A stretch of 64,000 nucleotides of DNA, from contig NC_089457.1 in assembly GCF_026210795.1 (NCBI RefSeq), positions 1,674,001-1,738,000 of the forward strand, given 5' to 3'. The notes beneath the pieces are model-generated. The model did no database searches and was not told the origin of the DNA. It saw only the letters and a program-made list of their open reading frames with translations. Position 1 is the stretch's first letter. Each line of letters starts with the position of its first letter. Of this stretch, positions 1 through 12,791 are shown piece by piece. The position numbers and the translations under genes were made by a program. The stretch is from Rhizophagus irregularis (taxonomy: Eukaryota; Glomeromycota; Glomeromycetes; Glomerales; Glomeraceae).

Positions 1-3000
1 AAGCAAGAGGAGTAGCCGAGCCCAAAGAGGGAGGAAGAGAAGGAGAAGGAAGAGTAATCACATCTACTGGTGAAAAATTAGGTTGAAAGTCCAGACGACC
101 ATGGTATGTTCTTACAGTCTCGTCAAGGTCCGCCCAAGTAAAAGGAGAAGTAATAATGGTAATGTCATGTCTAATACGCTCCTGCGTTGTTGGAAGAATT
201 AAAGATCTAAGAGGAGAAAGTTTTGGGATGATACATAAAGGAGTAACATCTGTTGGATTGCGTTTAGTATGGGCAACCGGAACATGTTTAGAACAACCAG
301 GGCAAGGAGTGAGCGTAATAACATCATTAGGTCGAGTCACACAATCAGAGGTCCAATGGACAATCTTGCAGGAATATTGTTGTTTGTTGAGTTGTTTTCC
401 AAAAAGAGGAGAGCCATCTTCATCCAAAGTCACGATCCATTTCATGGATTTTCTAGAGGAACCGAAGGCTGGAACCAAGTCAATGTTTGAAGGGATAGCA
501 TCAGAAGAGAATTGATCCAAGAGCAGAGAATTGGAATTTGGAACAGTGACGCATTGGTGAATGTCGTTGAACCATTTATGCGGGAAAACACGATGACCTT
601 TCCTACTTGATAGATTGGATAGATAAACATTCCAAGTAATCATATGGGTTCCTTGAGGCGTAATAAATTGAGATAGGTAATAGAGTTGCAAACTTCTTAG
701 ACGTCGGAAGTAAGACAAAAAAATTTTTGGAGTCATCACTTCAAACAAAGGCGTATGACCGTCAGATATAGTAAGGTCAGGCAAAGTTGAAAGTTGAGAA
801 CGCGACAACTTGAAAGGAGTGGTGGTCAGGAGAGCAATAGTGTAAGCGATATAATCCTGTTTAAAAGCAAAAAGTTTAGACCATATAGTCCAATCTTTAA
901 CTATCAAAGGGGAGATAGGAATTAAAAAAGAAAATTGAATTAAACGTAATCTATATAAAAACAAATTTTTCATAAAAAAAGAAGAAGAATTAGCTAATAA
1001 AAATAAATTAGTTAAATGCGTTTGTGATTGATGAAAAAATAAACTAATCAATCCCAAGCCTTGAGACAGAAACAAAATAGAATCAGGGAGTACGTGTGAA
1101 AAATTGGCCTTATGTTTAACCAAGGAACGGATACTACTAGTTGCCGAAGCACATTCAGATTCGGAGAGGTGGGTGACTTGCATACGGTATTCCAATTTTG
1201 GAATAAGGATGGTGTTGTGCAGATAAACAACTTGTTTTGCAGATAATTTGGCTGGGCGAACGGTGGTAGCGAAGGAATTGCATTCACGGGCAACTTGCTT
1301 CTTGACAAAATCACGAGAACCAGCGACATTGAACCAGACGCCCAAAAATCGGAAAGAGCTGTTCATGGAGATAGGCACAATAGAAATGGAAGGAACTTTG
1401 TTCAATCCAGATAATTGCAAGTCAAACACGACTGGAGAAGGCGAAGAAACTGAAGTGGGAGGCAATGAATTAGTAATCAAAACATATTTGTTGTGATTAG
1501 CGGAAGTATTATTAATTTAATAAAATTCTTCCGTAATAGAGAGCATTGATTCCATTCCAGATTTGGAGGACGAAATTAAAGTCGAATCATCCATAAAGAC
1601 CAAGTTGTTGATTCGTAATCCGTTTGAACTTGTCTCAGCCAAGGAATTAGATAAAGAAGGAGCATGAGATATATATGGATCCATCATTTCATTCTTAAGT
1701 ACAGTCAATAAAGGGTCTATATATATAACCCAAAGTAAAGGAGAGATAACTTCGCCTTGATCTATACCAATGCGAACACGGTAAGCAGGAGTAGTTCCAT
1801 GAGCAGTAAAAACGCGATTAGAGCGTTTCATAAAGAGGGATAAAATAAACTTAATAGCAGAAGCAGGAAGTTTAACGCGTTCTAAAGCGAAATGTAACAT
1901 CTTGAGATCAACCGAGTTGAAAGCCTTCGAAATGTCTTGCGAAAGGATCCAAAGCGGCGATTTGTTGACATGAGCATCATGGATAATAGATTCCAGAACG
2001 ACAATAGGGTCGCGACAAGAACCACCAGGAAGACCGGCGAAGTTTCCTCCTTTCAGAACTTCCTTTGAAGCCAAAATGGAAACGAGACGATTATAAAAGA
2101 GTTTAACCAAAGATTTCCTAATAACTTCAAGTAAAGTAATAGGTCTTGTATTCTTGAGTTGACACTTCCATTCGTGAGGTTTAGGGATAGGGAAAACCAT
2201 AGCTTGTCGCCATAAATCAGGAATATCAGCAGTATGGAAACATGATTGGACCAGGATTAAGACCAAAGCAGAAGTGTTGGAGCCTAGATGCTTAAGCATT
2301 TCATAAGTAATCATAGAGGGACCAGGAGCTTTGTCGTTAGGCATAGAAGAAACCGTAGATAACCATTCTTCAAGAGTAGGAGGATCCAATAAAGAATTAT
2401 AAATAGAGGAATCCACATCATCCATAGGGCGATAAGCAGAAGACCATCTTTCCAGGAGAGTGGAAATGTTATCAGGAGGAGATAATTTAATAGGTACGGA
2501 ATTCTGGAAGTGGTTGATAACAGCGTCATCAATATCATGCAGGTCTGTTAAAAGTTTTGGTTGTGTAGGGTGGTTGATAAAGACACGATCCAAAGTGATA
2601 TGGCGACAAGTTCTCGAGAGAGCAGAATTAATAAATGAGGAGATATCAATTTCAAAATTGTTGTCCCTATCATCCAATTTAGCACGAATGGAAGAATCTT
2701 GAAAATCTTTTTCTTCAAGAAGGAGGAGGCCATGAAGGGCATTGGAGATAGTCTTTAAAGATTCCAATAAAAATTTAAAATCGTCTTGCCTATATGTGGA
2801 TAAAGAAGTAAGTAGAATAGGGGGAGAAGGAATAACCTTCTTATAAAGATGAAGAATCTTTTGAAGTCGAATGAAATGAGTGGACCAGGTATATTCATAT
2901 CTATTATAATATGTGGAAGGATATTTTCGCAATAAGCGTATCGAATGCAAAAGACGGCTGAGGAAACGATAGTGTTGAGTCAAAGCTTCCAAATCCTTAG

Positions 3001-4135
3001 GCATCGTAGGCGTATATTGATTTCCAACTGTGATGGATGGAAGGGAGGCATTAGCAGCTTTCACGATACGGGAATGGAGATATTCGCATTGTTGATTGAT
3101 GTGCCATGTTGAGAAGGTTGATGGAGGAACGTCACATAAGGAGTCAGTATGAGTAGAAAAGGATTCCCATTGTTGATCAGTAACTGAATCAAATTTAAAA
3201 ATGCGGCGAGTTCGACGTTGAAGTTGTTTAGCACGAGCAACCTTGGTAGACGCAACCAAGAGTGAATCATCAAAATATGTGATGATAGGATTGTGATCAG
3301 AAGAGCAGGTATCTTGGGCGTCAAATATATAAGAAGTGAGAGCAAGGCTTTTTAGCATTAAGCAGGACTAAACATAGTCTATACGAGTAACTTGGTCATC
3401 ACGGTAAAAGGTGCCTAAGGAATCAGAAGCGTTAACAGGGAAAGTTTCTTCATAACCATGAGATAAAAGATGATGTAGCAAACGATAGGCTCGTTGCGCA
3501 GCAATAGCAGGGCGATTAAAATAAATAGGGTAAAAGGTGTCTAGGTGCATATTAAAATCACCACAAATAGCGTGATAGAAATTTTGTTGTTTGGTTTGCA
3601 CCAAAAGTTGTAAGAGAAGGTCGATAGTTTCTGATCGTAATTTAGAATCAGAAACGGGGGGAATATATATTACAAAAATACAAAATTTAACGTTGCCTTT
3701 AAAATAAAGATTAACAGATAATATTCGTGAAGAATGTGAAACAAAATCTTGTACATGAGAAGCAAGGGATTTTTCAATAAAAAGGGAAACGCCACCAGTA
3801 GATTTTACTTGTTTAGTTTTATCTATGTCAGATGAAAAGACAGTATAATTAGGAAGGCGTTTAGATAAAAAATGAATTTGTTTGGGGGATAAATGGGTAT
3901 CTACGATACCACCAAAGAAAATATGTTTGAAGTTGAAAAAGTTTGAAATTTGTTCAATTTTAACTTGGCTGTTATGACGAAGACTATTAACATTAAAGGA
4001 TGAAATATTAAAAGAGTTGGGAACAGGGGAAGAATTTAAAGTAGTAAATAAAGATTCGTGTTCTGAAAAATTATAAATATCTACAGGGTTGGGCGGGTTA
4101 CGAACAAAAATATCGTGATTAAAATTGTCTGACAT
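1..4135 (-). pseudogene. LINE ORF2 (endonuclease + reverse transcriptase), copy A, broken and partial
   Basis: ORF2 of the retrotransposon makes the enzyme that nicks target DNA and copies the element RNA into it. The N-terminal 255 codons (3368-4135) hold the APE-type endonuclease with GDFN and the start of the YVWS segment. A TGG-to-TAG nonsense change near 3368 stops it. The reading frame reopens for 613 codons (1517-3358) with the RT motifs SKAFNSVDL, DQGEVISPLLW and FMDD. A CAA-to-TAA change at 1517 is the second break. From 1516 to 1 the same frame still matches the other copies at positions 479-500 and 2-19, so no net frameshift is present. The RNase H part lies outside the window. The SDH motif of the endonuclease lies just after the first stop. 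This copy cannot make a functional ORF2 without readthrough. Confidence 0.9.
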
Positions 4136-4182
4136 TAAAGCACAATGATAATTATAAACGGGGAAAAGAATTGAGAAGTCAA

Positions 4183-6317
4183 TTAATGCGAAGGAGCTGA
4201 AGCTCGATCGGAGGGAGAACCACCAAAAGAAGCAATAAAACCTTGAATGGAACCAGTGAGCGATTGTAAAGTATCTTTAATCGCTTTTTGATCTTGGATA
4301 ACAGAGTTCAATTCGTCTTGCGGGGAAGGGTTAGAGTTAGACACGGGAACAGAGCGCGAAGCATTAATAAGCACAGATTTGGGGAAAGTGGATTTCTTAG
4401 GACCAGAAGACAAAGGAGCATTAGGGTGTGGGATTAAGGTACCAGTAGTTTCGGGAGGGTCTTCTTCCATCCGATCAGGTTCAGAAATGACAACAGGTGC
4501 GGAAGGAGGATTGATGCCTAAGTGGGCTTCAATAGCAGACAGTTGTTGGCTGTTAAGTTCAAGGTTGAGATGCGGGATTCCACACGTGCAACATCCTGTT
4601 GAAGAGTTTGCAATACGTTAAGTATCTTAAGGGCAGCCTCAAGGGCATTAGAAGAATTCGGATCCGGGAGTGGAGCGCGAGCATTGGACGAAAAGGAAAC
4701 AGATCTATCTTTGCCTTTTCTATTGTTGGAAGGTGCACGTCCATGAGCAGTAGAAGAGGAGTTTACTGAACCAGGGGAGGATGAGGGTTTAATATTGTTA
4801 ATATTATTGTCATTATTATTAGAACGATTGGAGTTTGAATTAGAATGTTGAGCAGAGGCAGAGCGATCCCGGGATTTAGAACGAGATCGAGATCGAGAAT
4901 TAGTACGCGGAGTTCTATGCTGAGCAGGTCTTTGGCCAATGTTAAAACGTTCTTTGAGGGTAGCAACAGGGTCACGTGTACGCGAGAGACCACGACGTTG
5001 ATTGAGCGGGCAGGAGGTAGGAGCACAACCGAGCTTACCACATCTGTGGCAAAGAGCTTTCGAATCGTTGGATGTACCCCATCGAAGAGTACGACCTTGG
5101 AATCCAATTGTTTGCTCCATGGCGGCATCCATTGTTGCTTGTGAGTTGAAAGTAACATAGGCATATGGTTTGGGCTTATATGAGTTTAAGGAAAGAGGAA
5201 TATTAATAGCTTTGGCTCCATGTTCTTTAACCAATGGAGCGAGATGGATATCTTTAGTATTAGGGAGAAGACCGGAGAGGATGGCAACGAATTCACGACG
5301 AGCAGCTTTCAGTTCTACCGAGTAGTGACAAGGAGTAACACGCAAACAAGTGGAAAAGCAATATACTGCCCATTGGGTTGTAAAATGAGAGATAGCATCG
5401 GCATGATCATAGACGATGCGGGCTTGTTGCATCTTGGCACCTTTCCTTGAATAGAGATGAAGAGAGAGCAAATTGCCAAATTTTTTGAAGTAGGAATGGA
5501 GTTGGGGTTTCGTGATGAAGAAGGGTACATCAGTGACTTGGATGTCCCAGAGATCTTCATCAGATCGGAGTTGTTTTAGGTCATACAAGTGGAATTGGAG
5601 GTCCGGAAATTCAGAGTGTGTACTTCCAACACACAAGTCACGAGCCTCTGCAGTATGAAAATGGATGATGAGGCGTTTAGCGTCTTTTGAACCAGTCATA
5701 CGAGCCCGACCAGTATACGATTCGTAAGTTTCTAAAAATAAATTGTTAACGGCTTCTATGATAGCCTTATTAGTTTTAAGTTTCTCAAGAGTTTGGGGAG
5801 CGGAGTTGGGCGCAGCCGCAGCCAGGAAATCTTGACGATTAATGGTAATGATGGGGGAGAGATCAACATCCAGATCGGGCGATGTACTATCATTCACGTC
5901 CATATTAGGGGACGCGTTAGGGGATGAGTTAATTTCTTTGTTTCGAGGTGCATGAATAGACGCGTTAGCTCCAGAGGACGCGTCTTGGCCAGGCGCAGTA
6001 GGCGCAGCAGAAGTATTCGGGGTAGAAGCTTGGGTATTTTCTTGAGAAATGCTGCGGGAATTATTTTGTTGAGGAATAGTGGTCGAAGTTGAACCAACTA
6101 AACCACCATCAGCTGGCGCATCGGCAACGAAATCTTCATAATCTTCATTTATGGAGTCTTTTGTAAGTATACGGGAACGTTTCTGAGAAGCATTATCACT
6201 ATCAGATCCAGTATCGGAGAGTTGTTTTTTGTTGTTATTTTTCTTTTCTTGACGAGCAGCCTTATTACTATTAGGATTATAACTGCCACCACCTCTTATA
6301 GCAAGGTTTCTAGACAT
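4183..6317 (-). pseudogene. LINE ORF1 (RNA-binding protein), copy A, one frameshift
   Basis: ORF1 packages the element RNA. It starts with MSRNLA, as in all copies, and contains the RRM-like fold, the second RRM-like segment, the cysteine knuckle CHRCGKLGCAPTSC, and the RS-rich stretch. Compared with intact copy D, one base is missing in the coiled-coil region near 4568. This moves the frame, so the 599-codon reading ends at 4518, and the true C-terminus (4183-4470, another frame) is separated. Otherwise the protein is complete. ORF2 begins 47 nt downstream. Confidence 0.88.
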
Positions 6318-6420
6318 GTTAGAAGGTATGAGTTGGGTAAAATATAAGAGTTGTTAGTACGAAGATATAAAATTTTCTTTCCGAAAATTTTGGTCAATAG
6401 ATCGGCGGTAAGAGATCTAT

Positions 6421-6450
6421 CAGTCCTTATCAGTCCTTATCAGTCCTTAT
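6421..6450. repeat. Decamer CAGTCCTTAT x3 at the LINE A / LINE B junction
   Basis: Three perfect tandem copies of CAGTCCTTAT lie exactly between the 5' end of copy A and the 3' end of copy B. On the element's sense strand the unit is ATAAGGACTG. The same decamer marks every other LINE junction in the window, so it is probably the target or target-site duplication. Confidence 0.9.
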
Positions 6451-9400
6451 CAAGGCAAACATGACATAGTAGCCTTTATCTTTATTAAATTTATTTAACA
6501 AACTTACAAAAAAAAAATAAAATAAAATTTTTTAAAGTACAAAAAAAGAAAAATAAAATTAACTAAAAACAAAACTATATAGTCTCCAAAACAGTAATAA
6601 AGCTATAAAATTAATTCGAAAAGGAAAAAATTGCATAACACTAAAACTATCCTGATCCCCCGCCTAGATATATTCCAACCTAAGAAGAAGCAACTATGCA
6701 AACAAACCAACGAATAATGCGCCCACTATTAAAATTGACACACCACCCTGCTAAAGCTGTTAGTAAGTTGCACCGTTAGACGACCCATAAAACCCGAATA
6801 GTGATTAAACCAAGGCAAACCATATTTCATTGAGTTCTTTAAATAATCAACGTCAGAATCACGTGCGGCGTCAGAAAGGGTCGGAGGAGGTAAAGTTGAG
6901 AAAGGTAAGTACGTGAACTTGGGCAAATTAGAAGGCCGAGAAATTTTGAGTTTTTGAGTGATATTCATCGCGTCTTCCCATCTAGATTTATCATAGGAGC
7001 GTGGTAGCCAAATTCGTTTTCTGATTTTTTGGATAAAGTGATTGTGGATAGCAGAGATGATCTTCATCGCAGAGTTTCACGGAATCGAAAGTTCGTCAAA
7101 AAATTCGACGAAGGATTTTGGAAGGCAGCCACGGACAAGACTATACGAGGCCCAATTTGAAGAAGAAAAGGACTAACAAGGAAGAGATTTAAATTTGTTA
7201 ATAATCAGAGAGGGATCTTTATTATTGAGATCACCAGCTTCTTGAAGTTTCATGATAAAGTGTTTTTGATAAGAGAGGAGAATTAGTTCCATAGCAGTTC
7301 GTCTACATTTGCACATAAACAAGTGCATGAAATCTTCCTTAGAGTCAAGGCATGAACGACATGATAAAATGTCGATATATAAGTCTGGGCGAATTCTTTT
7401 AAGATGTTCCAAGGTAGGTAAATCTTCCAAAAAGAGTTTGAATTTGAAGGTGCAATGAGAGGAAGCATGAGCACGAGTAAAGGAGGCATCATGCTGAGGT
7501 TCAGAATTTAGTGAGAACCAGGTAAGATCCCAATCGATAGTAAAATCTGAAATGGAAGATAAAGTAATGGTAAAATTAAAACGCGATAAACGCGTTAATC
7601 TATGCATCCACAGCATCTGCGAATATTGCTTGAATAGGCGTCGAGGGTTGGATTCGCATAAAACATCATCATATTTTAATATAAAATCATGAGGAGAAAC
7701 TTGATCCAGACCAGAAAGAAGAATTGCTGAAGAAGAAGTATGCGCAGAATTAGCCAAAGAATCTGCGTAGTCATTATAGAAATTACCAGAGTGACCTTTC
7801 ACTTTAACAACTGTGACGGATAAAGATTTTGATGAAATAAGATGCTCAATAATAGCCCAGAGTTCAAAATTGGTGGTTTTATAATAGAGCCTACTATTGG
7901 AATAAGAAGAGGTAGCACATAGAAAAAGACCATCTATGGCAGATTGGGAGTCAGTATGAATAGTGACCGTTGAAAAGGGAGGAGTGACTGTAAGGGCGGC
8001 ATGTATAGCGGCAATTTCAGCTCTTGTAGAGGAAGGCCAATTGTGAATAATTCCATGAGCGTGAGCAGCGATAGATTGGAAAAAACCAGCGCCATCAAGG
8101 ACTTGAACCCAAGACCAACCCATAGAAACATCAGGAGTGCCAAGGTTAATTAAAGAACCATCGGTATAAAAACAATAATGGTTATCAGGAGGAGTCGTTA
8201 ACGGTGAGGCAGCAAAAGCAAGAGAGGCAGCCGAGTCCAAAGAGGGAGGAGAAGAAGAAGAAGGGAGAGCAACCACATCTACTTGCGCAAAATTAGGTTG
8301 AATGTCCAGACGACCATAATATGATCTTACAGTTTCGTCAAGGTCCGCCCAAGTAAAAGGAGAAGTAATGATGGTAGTGTCATGTCTAATACGCTCCTGC
8401 GTTGTTGAAAGAATATAGGATCTAAAAGGAGAAAGTTTTGGGATGATACATAAAGGAGTAACATCTGTTGGATTGCTTTTAGTATGAGAAACTGGTACGT
8501 GTTTAGAACAACCAGGACAAGGAGAAAGCGCGATAACATCATTAGGTCGAGTTACACAATCAGAGGTCCAATGAACAATCTTGCAGGAATATTGTTGTTT
8601 GCTAAGTTGTTTTCCAAAAAGAGGAGAGCCATCTTCGCCCAAAGTCACGATCCATTTCATGGATTTTCTAGAGGAACCAAAGGCTGGAACCAGATCAATG
8701 TTTGAGGGAATAGCGTCAGAGGAGAATTGGTCCAAGAGTAAAGAATTGGAATTTGGAACAGTGACGCATTGGTGAAGGTCGTTGAACCATTTATGCGGGA
8801 GGACGCGATGACCTTTTCTGCTTGATAGATTGGATAAATAAACATTCCAAGTGATCATATGGGTTCCATGAGGCGTGATGAATTGAGATAAGTAATATAG
8901 TTGCAAACTTCGCAAACGTCGGAAGTAAGAAATGAAAATTTTTGGAGTCATAACATCAAATAAAGGCGTATGACCATCAGATATAGTAAGGTCAGGCAAG
9001 GTTGAAAGTTGTGAACATGACAACCTGAAAGGAGTGGTGGTCAGGAGAGCGATAGTGCAAGCGATATAATCCTGTTTAAAAGCAAAAAGTTTAGACCATA
9101 AAGTCCAATCATTAACTAATAGCAGGGAAATAGGAATCAAAAAAGAAAATTGAATCAAACGTAGTCTATATAAAAATAAATTTTTCATAAAAGAAGAAGA
9201 AGAATTAGCTAACAAAAATAAATTAGTTAAATGTGTTTGTGATAGATGAAATTATAAATTAATCAATCCCAGGCCTTGAGACAAAAACAAAATGGAATCA
9301 GGAAGCACATGTGAAAAGTTGATCTTATGTTTAACCAAGGAACGGATACTGCTAGTTGCCGAGGCACATTCAGATTCGGAGAGGTGAGTGACTTGCATAC

Positions 9401-10356
9401 GATATTCCAATTTGGAAATAAGGACGGTATTGTGCAGGTAAACAACTTGTTTTGCAGATAATTTGGCAGGGCGAACGGTAGCAGCGAAGGAATTGCATTC
9501 ACGAGCAACTTGCTTCTTGACGAAATCACGAGAACCAGCGACATTGAACCAAACGCCCAGGAAATAGAAGGAGCTATTCATGGAGATAGGCACAATAGAA
9601 ATGGAAGGAACTTTGTTCAGTCCAGATAATTGCAAGTCAAACACGACTGGAGATGGTGAAGAAACTGAAGTGGAAGGCAACGAATTAGTAATTAAAACAT
9701 ATTTGTTGTGATTAGCGGAAGTATTATTGATTTGATAAAATTCTTCCGTAATAGAGAGCATCGATTCCATTCCAGATTTGGATGACGAAATTAAAGTGGA
9801 ATCATCCATAAAGACCAAGTTGTTGATTCGTAATCCATCTGAATTAGTCTCAGCCAAGGAATTAGACAAGGAAGGAGCATGAAGTATATATGGATCCATC
9901 ATTTCATTCTTAAGAACAGTCAATAAAGGGTCTATATATATGACCCAAAGTAAAGGAGAGATAACTTCGCCTTGATCTATACCAATGCGAACGCGATATG
10001 AAGAAGTAGTTCCATGAGCAGTAAAAACGCGATTAGAGCGTTTCATAAAGAGGGATAAGATAAACTTGGTAGCGGAAGTAGGGAGTTTAATGCGTTCTAA
10101 AGCAAAGCGCAACATCTTGAGATCAACCGAGTCAAAAGCCTTTGAAATATCTTGTGAAAGGATCCAAAGCGGTGATTTGTTGACATGAGCATCATGGATA
10201 ATAGATTCAAGCACGACAATAGGATCACGACAAGAACCACCAGAGAGACCGGCGAAGTTTCCTCCTTTAAGAACTTCATTCGAAGCCAAAATAAAAGCGA
10301 GATGATTATAGAATAACTTGACCAAAGACTTTCTAATTACTTCAAGCAAAGTAATA

Positions 10357-10380
10357 CCGTATAGCGCTGCATACAGTACC
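10357..10380 (+). repeat. Left terminal inverted repeat of the pogo-type transposon
   Basis: It starts CCGTATAGCGCTGCATA and matches the reverse complement of 12768-12791 at 23 of 24 positions. The TA at 10355-10356 precedes it. Further AGTACCC boxes follow down to about 10460. Confidence 0.95.
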
Positions 10381-10805
10381 TCCTCAAATAGTACCCCCCT
10401 AAATAGTACCCGTGTATTATTCAAGTTTACATTCGGGTATTTCTGAATAGTACCCGGTACTAATCAAATACCGGTATATAATTACTAATAAAAATTCTTC
10501 ATACTAACTAGGAAAAGGAAACCGATCGCACATCATCACGTGCCGGATGTACAACAAACATTTGTGAAACTGATACGAATAGTATATAGTCCTTCGTTAC
10601 ACTTCGGACTAATAAAAAATGTTTACAAGCAAATTTTTATTCCATGTGTTTTAACCTTGATTTATAAATATACTGTATAGTTCAATGTATACAGTATATG
10701 TACACTTTCATATAATTAATTGTAATAAAAAAACAATTGCCGTAAAATGAAATTTTATTAACAAACCATCAATTAGCAATAGTTACACAATCAAAGCCAC
10801 CCATT

Positions 10806-12443
10806 TTACTCATCCCATACATTAACGTAATTTGTTCCTTGTTCATCATAATAACCCGAATAGCCATCATCCTCCACCTCCTCATATTCACTCTCATCAG
10901 ATTTATCCTCTTCATTTCCATGTTCCTCATCACTTTCATCATTTTCAGATTCCTCATCACTTTCATTATTTCCAAATTCTTCATCACTTCCGTCAGTTCC
11001 ATGTTCCTCTTCACTTGTATCAGTTTCGTATCCCTCATCACTTGTATTTTCGTCCTCTTTATCTGATTGTGGTGCTACTTCATCATTAGGTTTGCTTGCT
11101 TGTTGTTCAAAACGATCATAATTAAAAATCCAGCCATCTTCAGTTTCATCACGATTGTTAGAAATGCCACAGCATTTAAAGGATCGCCAAATCAAATTAA
11201 CATCAACAGCTTCCCACGAATCTTTGACCCAATGTGCTACAGTTTCATAAGTGGGTCTTTTGATGATGCCAGTTGGTGTTAAATCTTTTATAGTTTCCGC
11301 CATCCACTCATTGTATCTTCTTCGCATCTATAAGGTGAAAATAAAAATAAAATGTTTTTTAAAAAAAATAGAGTCGCCCTAGAAAATGGAGAGAAAATTA
11401 ATAATTATTACCTTTGATTTAAATGATTTATTTACTGAAACATCCAAAGGTTGTAGGCGAGATGTCAACCCTCCAGGAATAACTGCAATATCAGTTTTTT
11501 TTTCGATGAAACGCCTTTTAACAGAATCCACGATGTGAGCAGAAAATGAATCTAAAACTAATAATGATTGTGGATTGGAAAGCCTTTCACGTTTAACCCA
11601 TACATTTTCAATCCAAAAGAGCATCTCATTCTCATTCATCCATCCTTTTTGGTTTGTTCGAATAATAACTCCTGGGGGAAAATTTCCTCGTGAAATATTT
11701 TTGAGTTTGAAAATTATGAGTGGGGGAAGTTTTGTTCCATCTGCCATACAGGTTAATACAACTGTAAAATTTGTTCTTTCATGACCTGTAGTGCGGATGC
11801 TAACTGATCGTGCACCCAGTTCATCAACAGTTGTATTGGTGGGCAGATCAAATGATACTGGCGTTTCATCCATGTTTCCTATATATGCTAAGGGATAATC
11901 ATGTTGTATGCGGCGGTACGTGACGAATGCCAAAAATGATTGCTGTTTTTCGATTAAATCTTCAGGTAAACGTTGTGCAATTGTAGTGCGACGACGATTA
12001 CTCAATTTATTTCGGCTCATGAAACCATCTAACCACTTATTACTAAACCTAAAAGACCTGATACCAGAACACATAACTTGCCATTGACGTTGTTGTGCAA
12101 GGGTCTGGGCTTTTATTTGAATCATACTTTGTGTGACAGCATTTTGATTTTTTCTTTTTTCTTTAACCCAGGTAACTAGAGCAGTTTCTAAAGCTGGATA
12201 TTTTGGTTTTACTCCTATATTTAAACGTTTTACACCCGGCTGTACTTTTAATAACTGTGGTTTTTTAGATATCCAGTCACGAAGTTGCTTTGCTTGAATG
12301 TTGAACTTGTCTGCTGTCTTTCTTTTACTATGGCCGTTCTCATGATACATAATAATTGCAATTTTTTCACGCGCGTTCCATTGTCTTTGCTTTTTTTCTG
12401 TCATTGTTGAGCGGTTAATTCTTTTGTTTGCGCGGGGACCCAT
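10806..12443 (-). CDS. pogo/Tigger-type transposase (two exons)
   Basis: The transposase cuts and pastes the surrounding element. Exon 1 (12443-11412) starts at the methionine of MGPRANKR; an upstream in-frame ATG at 12530 is possible but adds a segment not typical of the family. Exon 2 is 11327-10806. The protein has an N-terminal psq-type helix-turn-helix (KRKTADKFNIQAKQLRDW), a CENP-B-like second helix-turn-helix, then the DDE_1 catalytic core with aspartates in NMDETPV, LVLDSFSAH and LQPLDVSVN. Splicing in phase 0 joins NKSFKSK to MRRRYNEWM, which restores the segment that normally follows the third aspartate. The C-terminus is a long acidic tail of degenerate SDEE-type repeats. No stop or frameshift is seen, so this is the best candidate for a recently active element in the window. 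Activity itself is not shown. Confidence 0.9.
11328..11411 (-). other. Spliceosomal intron in the transposase gene
   Basis: The intron is 84 nt, with donor AAAG|GTAATAATT and acceptor CACCTTATAG|ATG on the minus strand. It is phase 0. Reading through gives a short unrelated tail and a stop, whereas splicing restores a conserved DDE_1 segment. Confidence 0.85.
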
Positions 12444-12767
12444 TTTATATGAAATAAAAGTTGCAGAATAAAAACACGAAAAACGCGATTGAATTTCATG
12501 ATTTATTCTGATCTGAATTACGATCATCATTACAATAATTTCCGAATTTACAAAATTTTTACATTTTACATCTGAAGTTTTTTATTTTATTTTAAATTTT
12601 GCGGTTGAAAATTGTTAGAGTTCTTTTGATTACTTAACTGTTAATAATATTATCACATGATTAGTACCCCCTTTACAATGTACCCCCTTTTTATAGTACC
12701 CTCCTCCTCACATAATACCCCCCCGGGTACTATTTAATCTAGGCTGGCGTTTTTGAATAGTACCCCG

Positions 12768-12791
12768 GGTACTATATGCAGCGCTATACGG
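12768..12791 (-). repeat. Right terminal inverted repeat of the pogo-type transposon
   Basis: It ends GCAGCGCTATACGG and is followed by the duplicated TA at 12792-12793. Subterminal AGTACCC-type boxes lie at about 12660-12770 in the same plus-strand polarity as at the left end. Confidence 0.95.

Larger units (their letters stand above)
1..6420 (-). mobile_element. LINE (non-LTR retrotransposon) copy A, cut by the window's left edge
   Basis: Minus-strand element that aligns throughout with copies B, C and D of this window. The order, read on the minus strand, is a 5' UTR (about 6318-6420), ORF1, a short spacer, and ORF2, which leaves the window in the linker before RNase H. The 3' UTR is therefore not seen. 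No LTRs are present. The 5' end abuts three copies of a 10-bp repeat, after which copy B's 3' end begins directly. Confidence 0.9.
10357..12791 (-). mobile_element. pogo/Tigger-type DNA transposon, apparently complete
   Basis: The element is 2,435 bp and bounded by 24-bp terminal inverted repeats (10357-10380 and 12768-12791, starting CCGTATAGCGCTGCATA) with one mismatch. It is flanked by the duplicated dinucleotide TA (10355-10356 and 12792-12793). Uninterrupted LINE copies have a single TA at this point, which proves the insertion. Inside is one spliced transposase gene on the minus strand. Several AGTACCC boxes lie next to both ends. TA target, TIR length and transposase type all agree with the pogo group of the Tc1/mariner superfamily. 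Confidence 0.95.

Noticed and set aside
156-515. Plus-strand frames inside the LINE copies, recurring at equivalent positions (for example 8484-8705, 19089-19376, 27299-27520)
   Set aside because: They are antisense shadows of the RNase H-proximal part of ORF2 and recur only because the copies are repeats.
9252-10424. A 390-codon frame that could be a protein fusing a new N-terminus to a reverse transcriptase
   Set aside because: Its first 23 codons are simply the end of the pogo-type transposon read into the LINE ORF2. It is a chance join at the insertion site.
10832-11089. Plus-strand His/Pro-rich frame
   Set aside because: It is the complement of the acidic repeat tail of the transposase.
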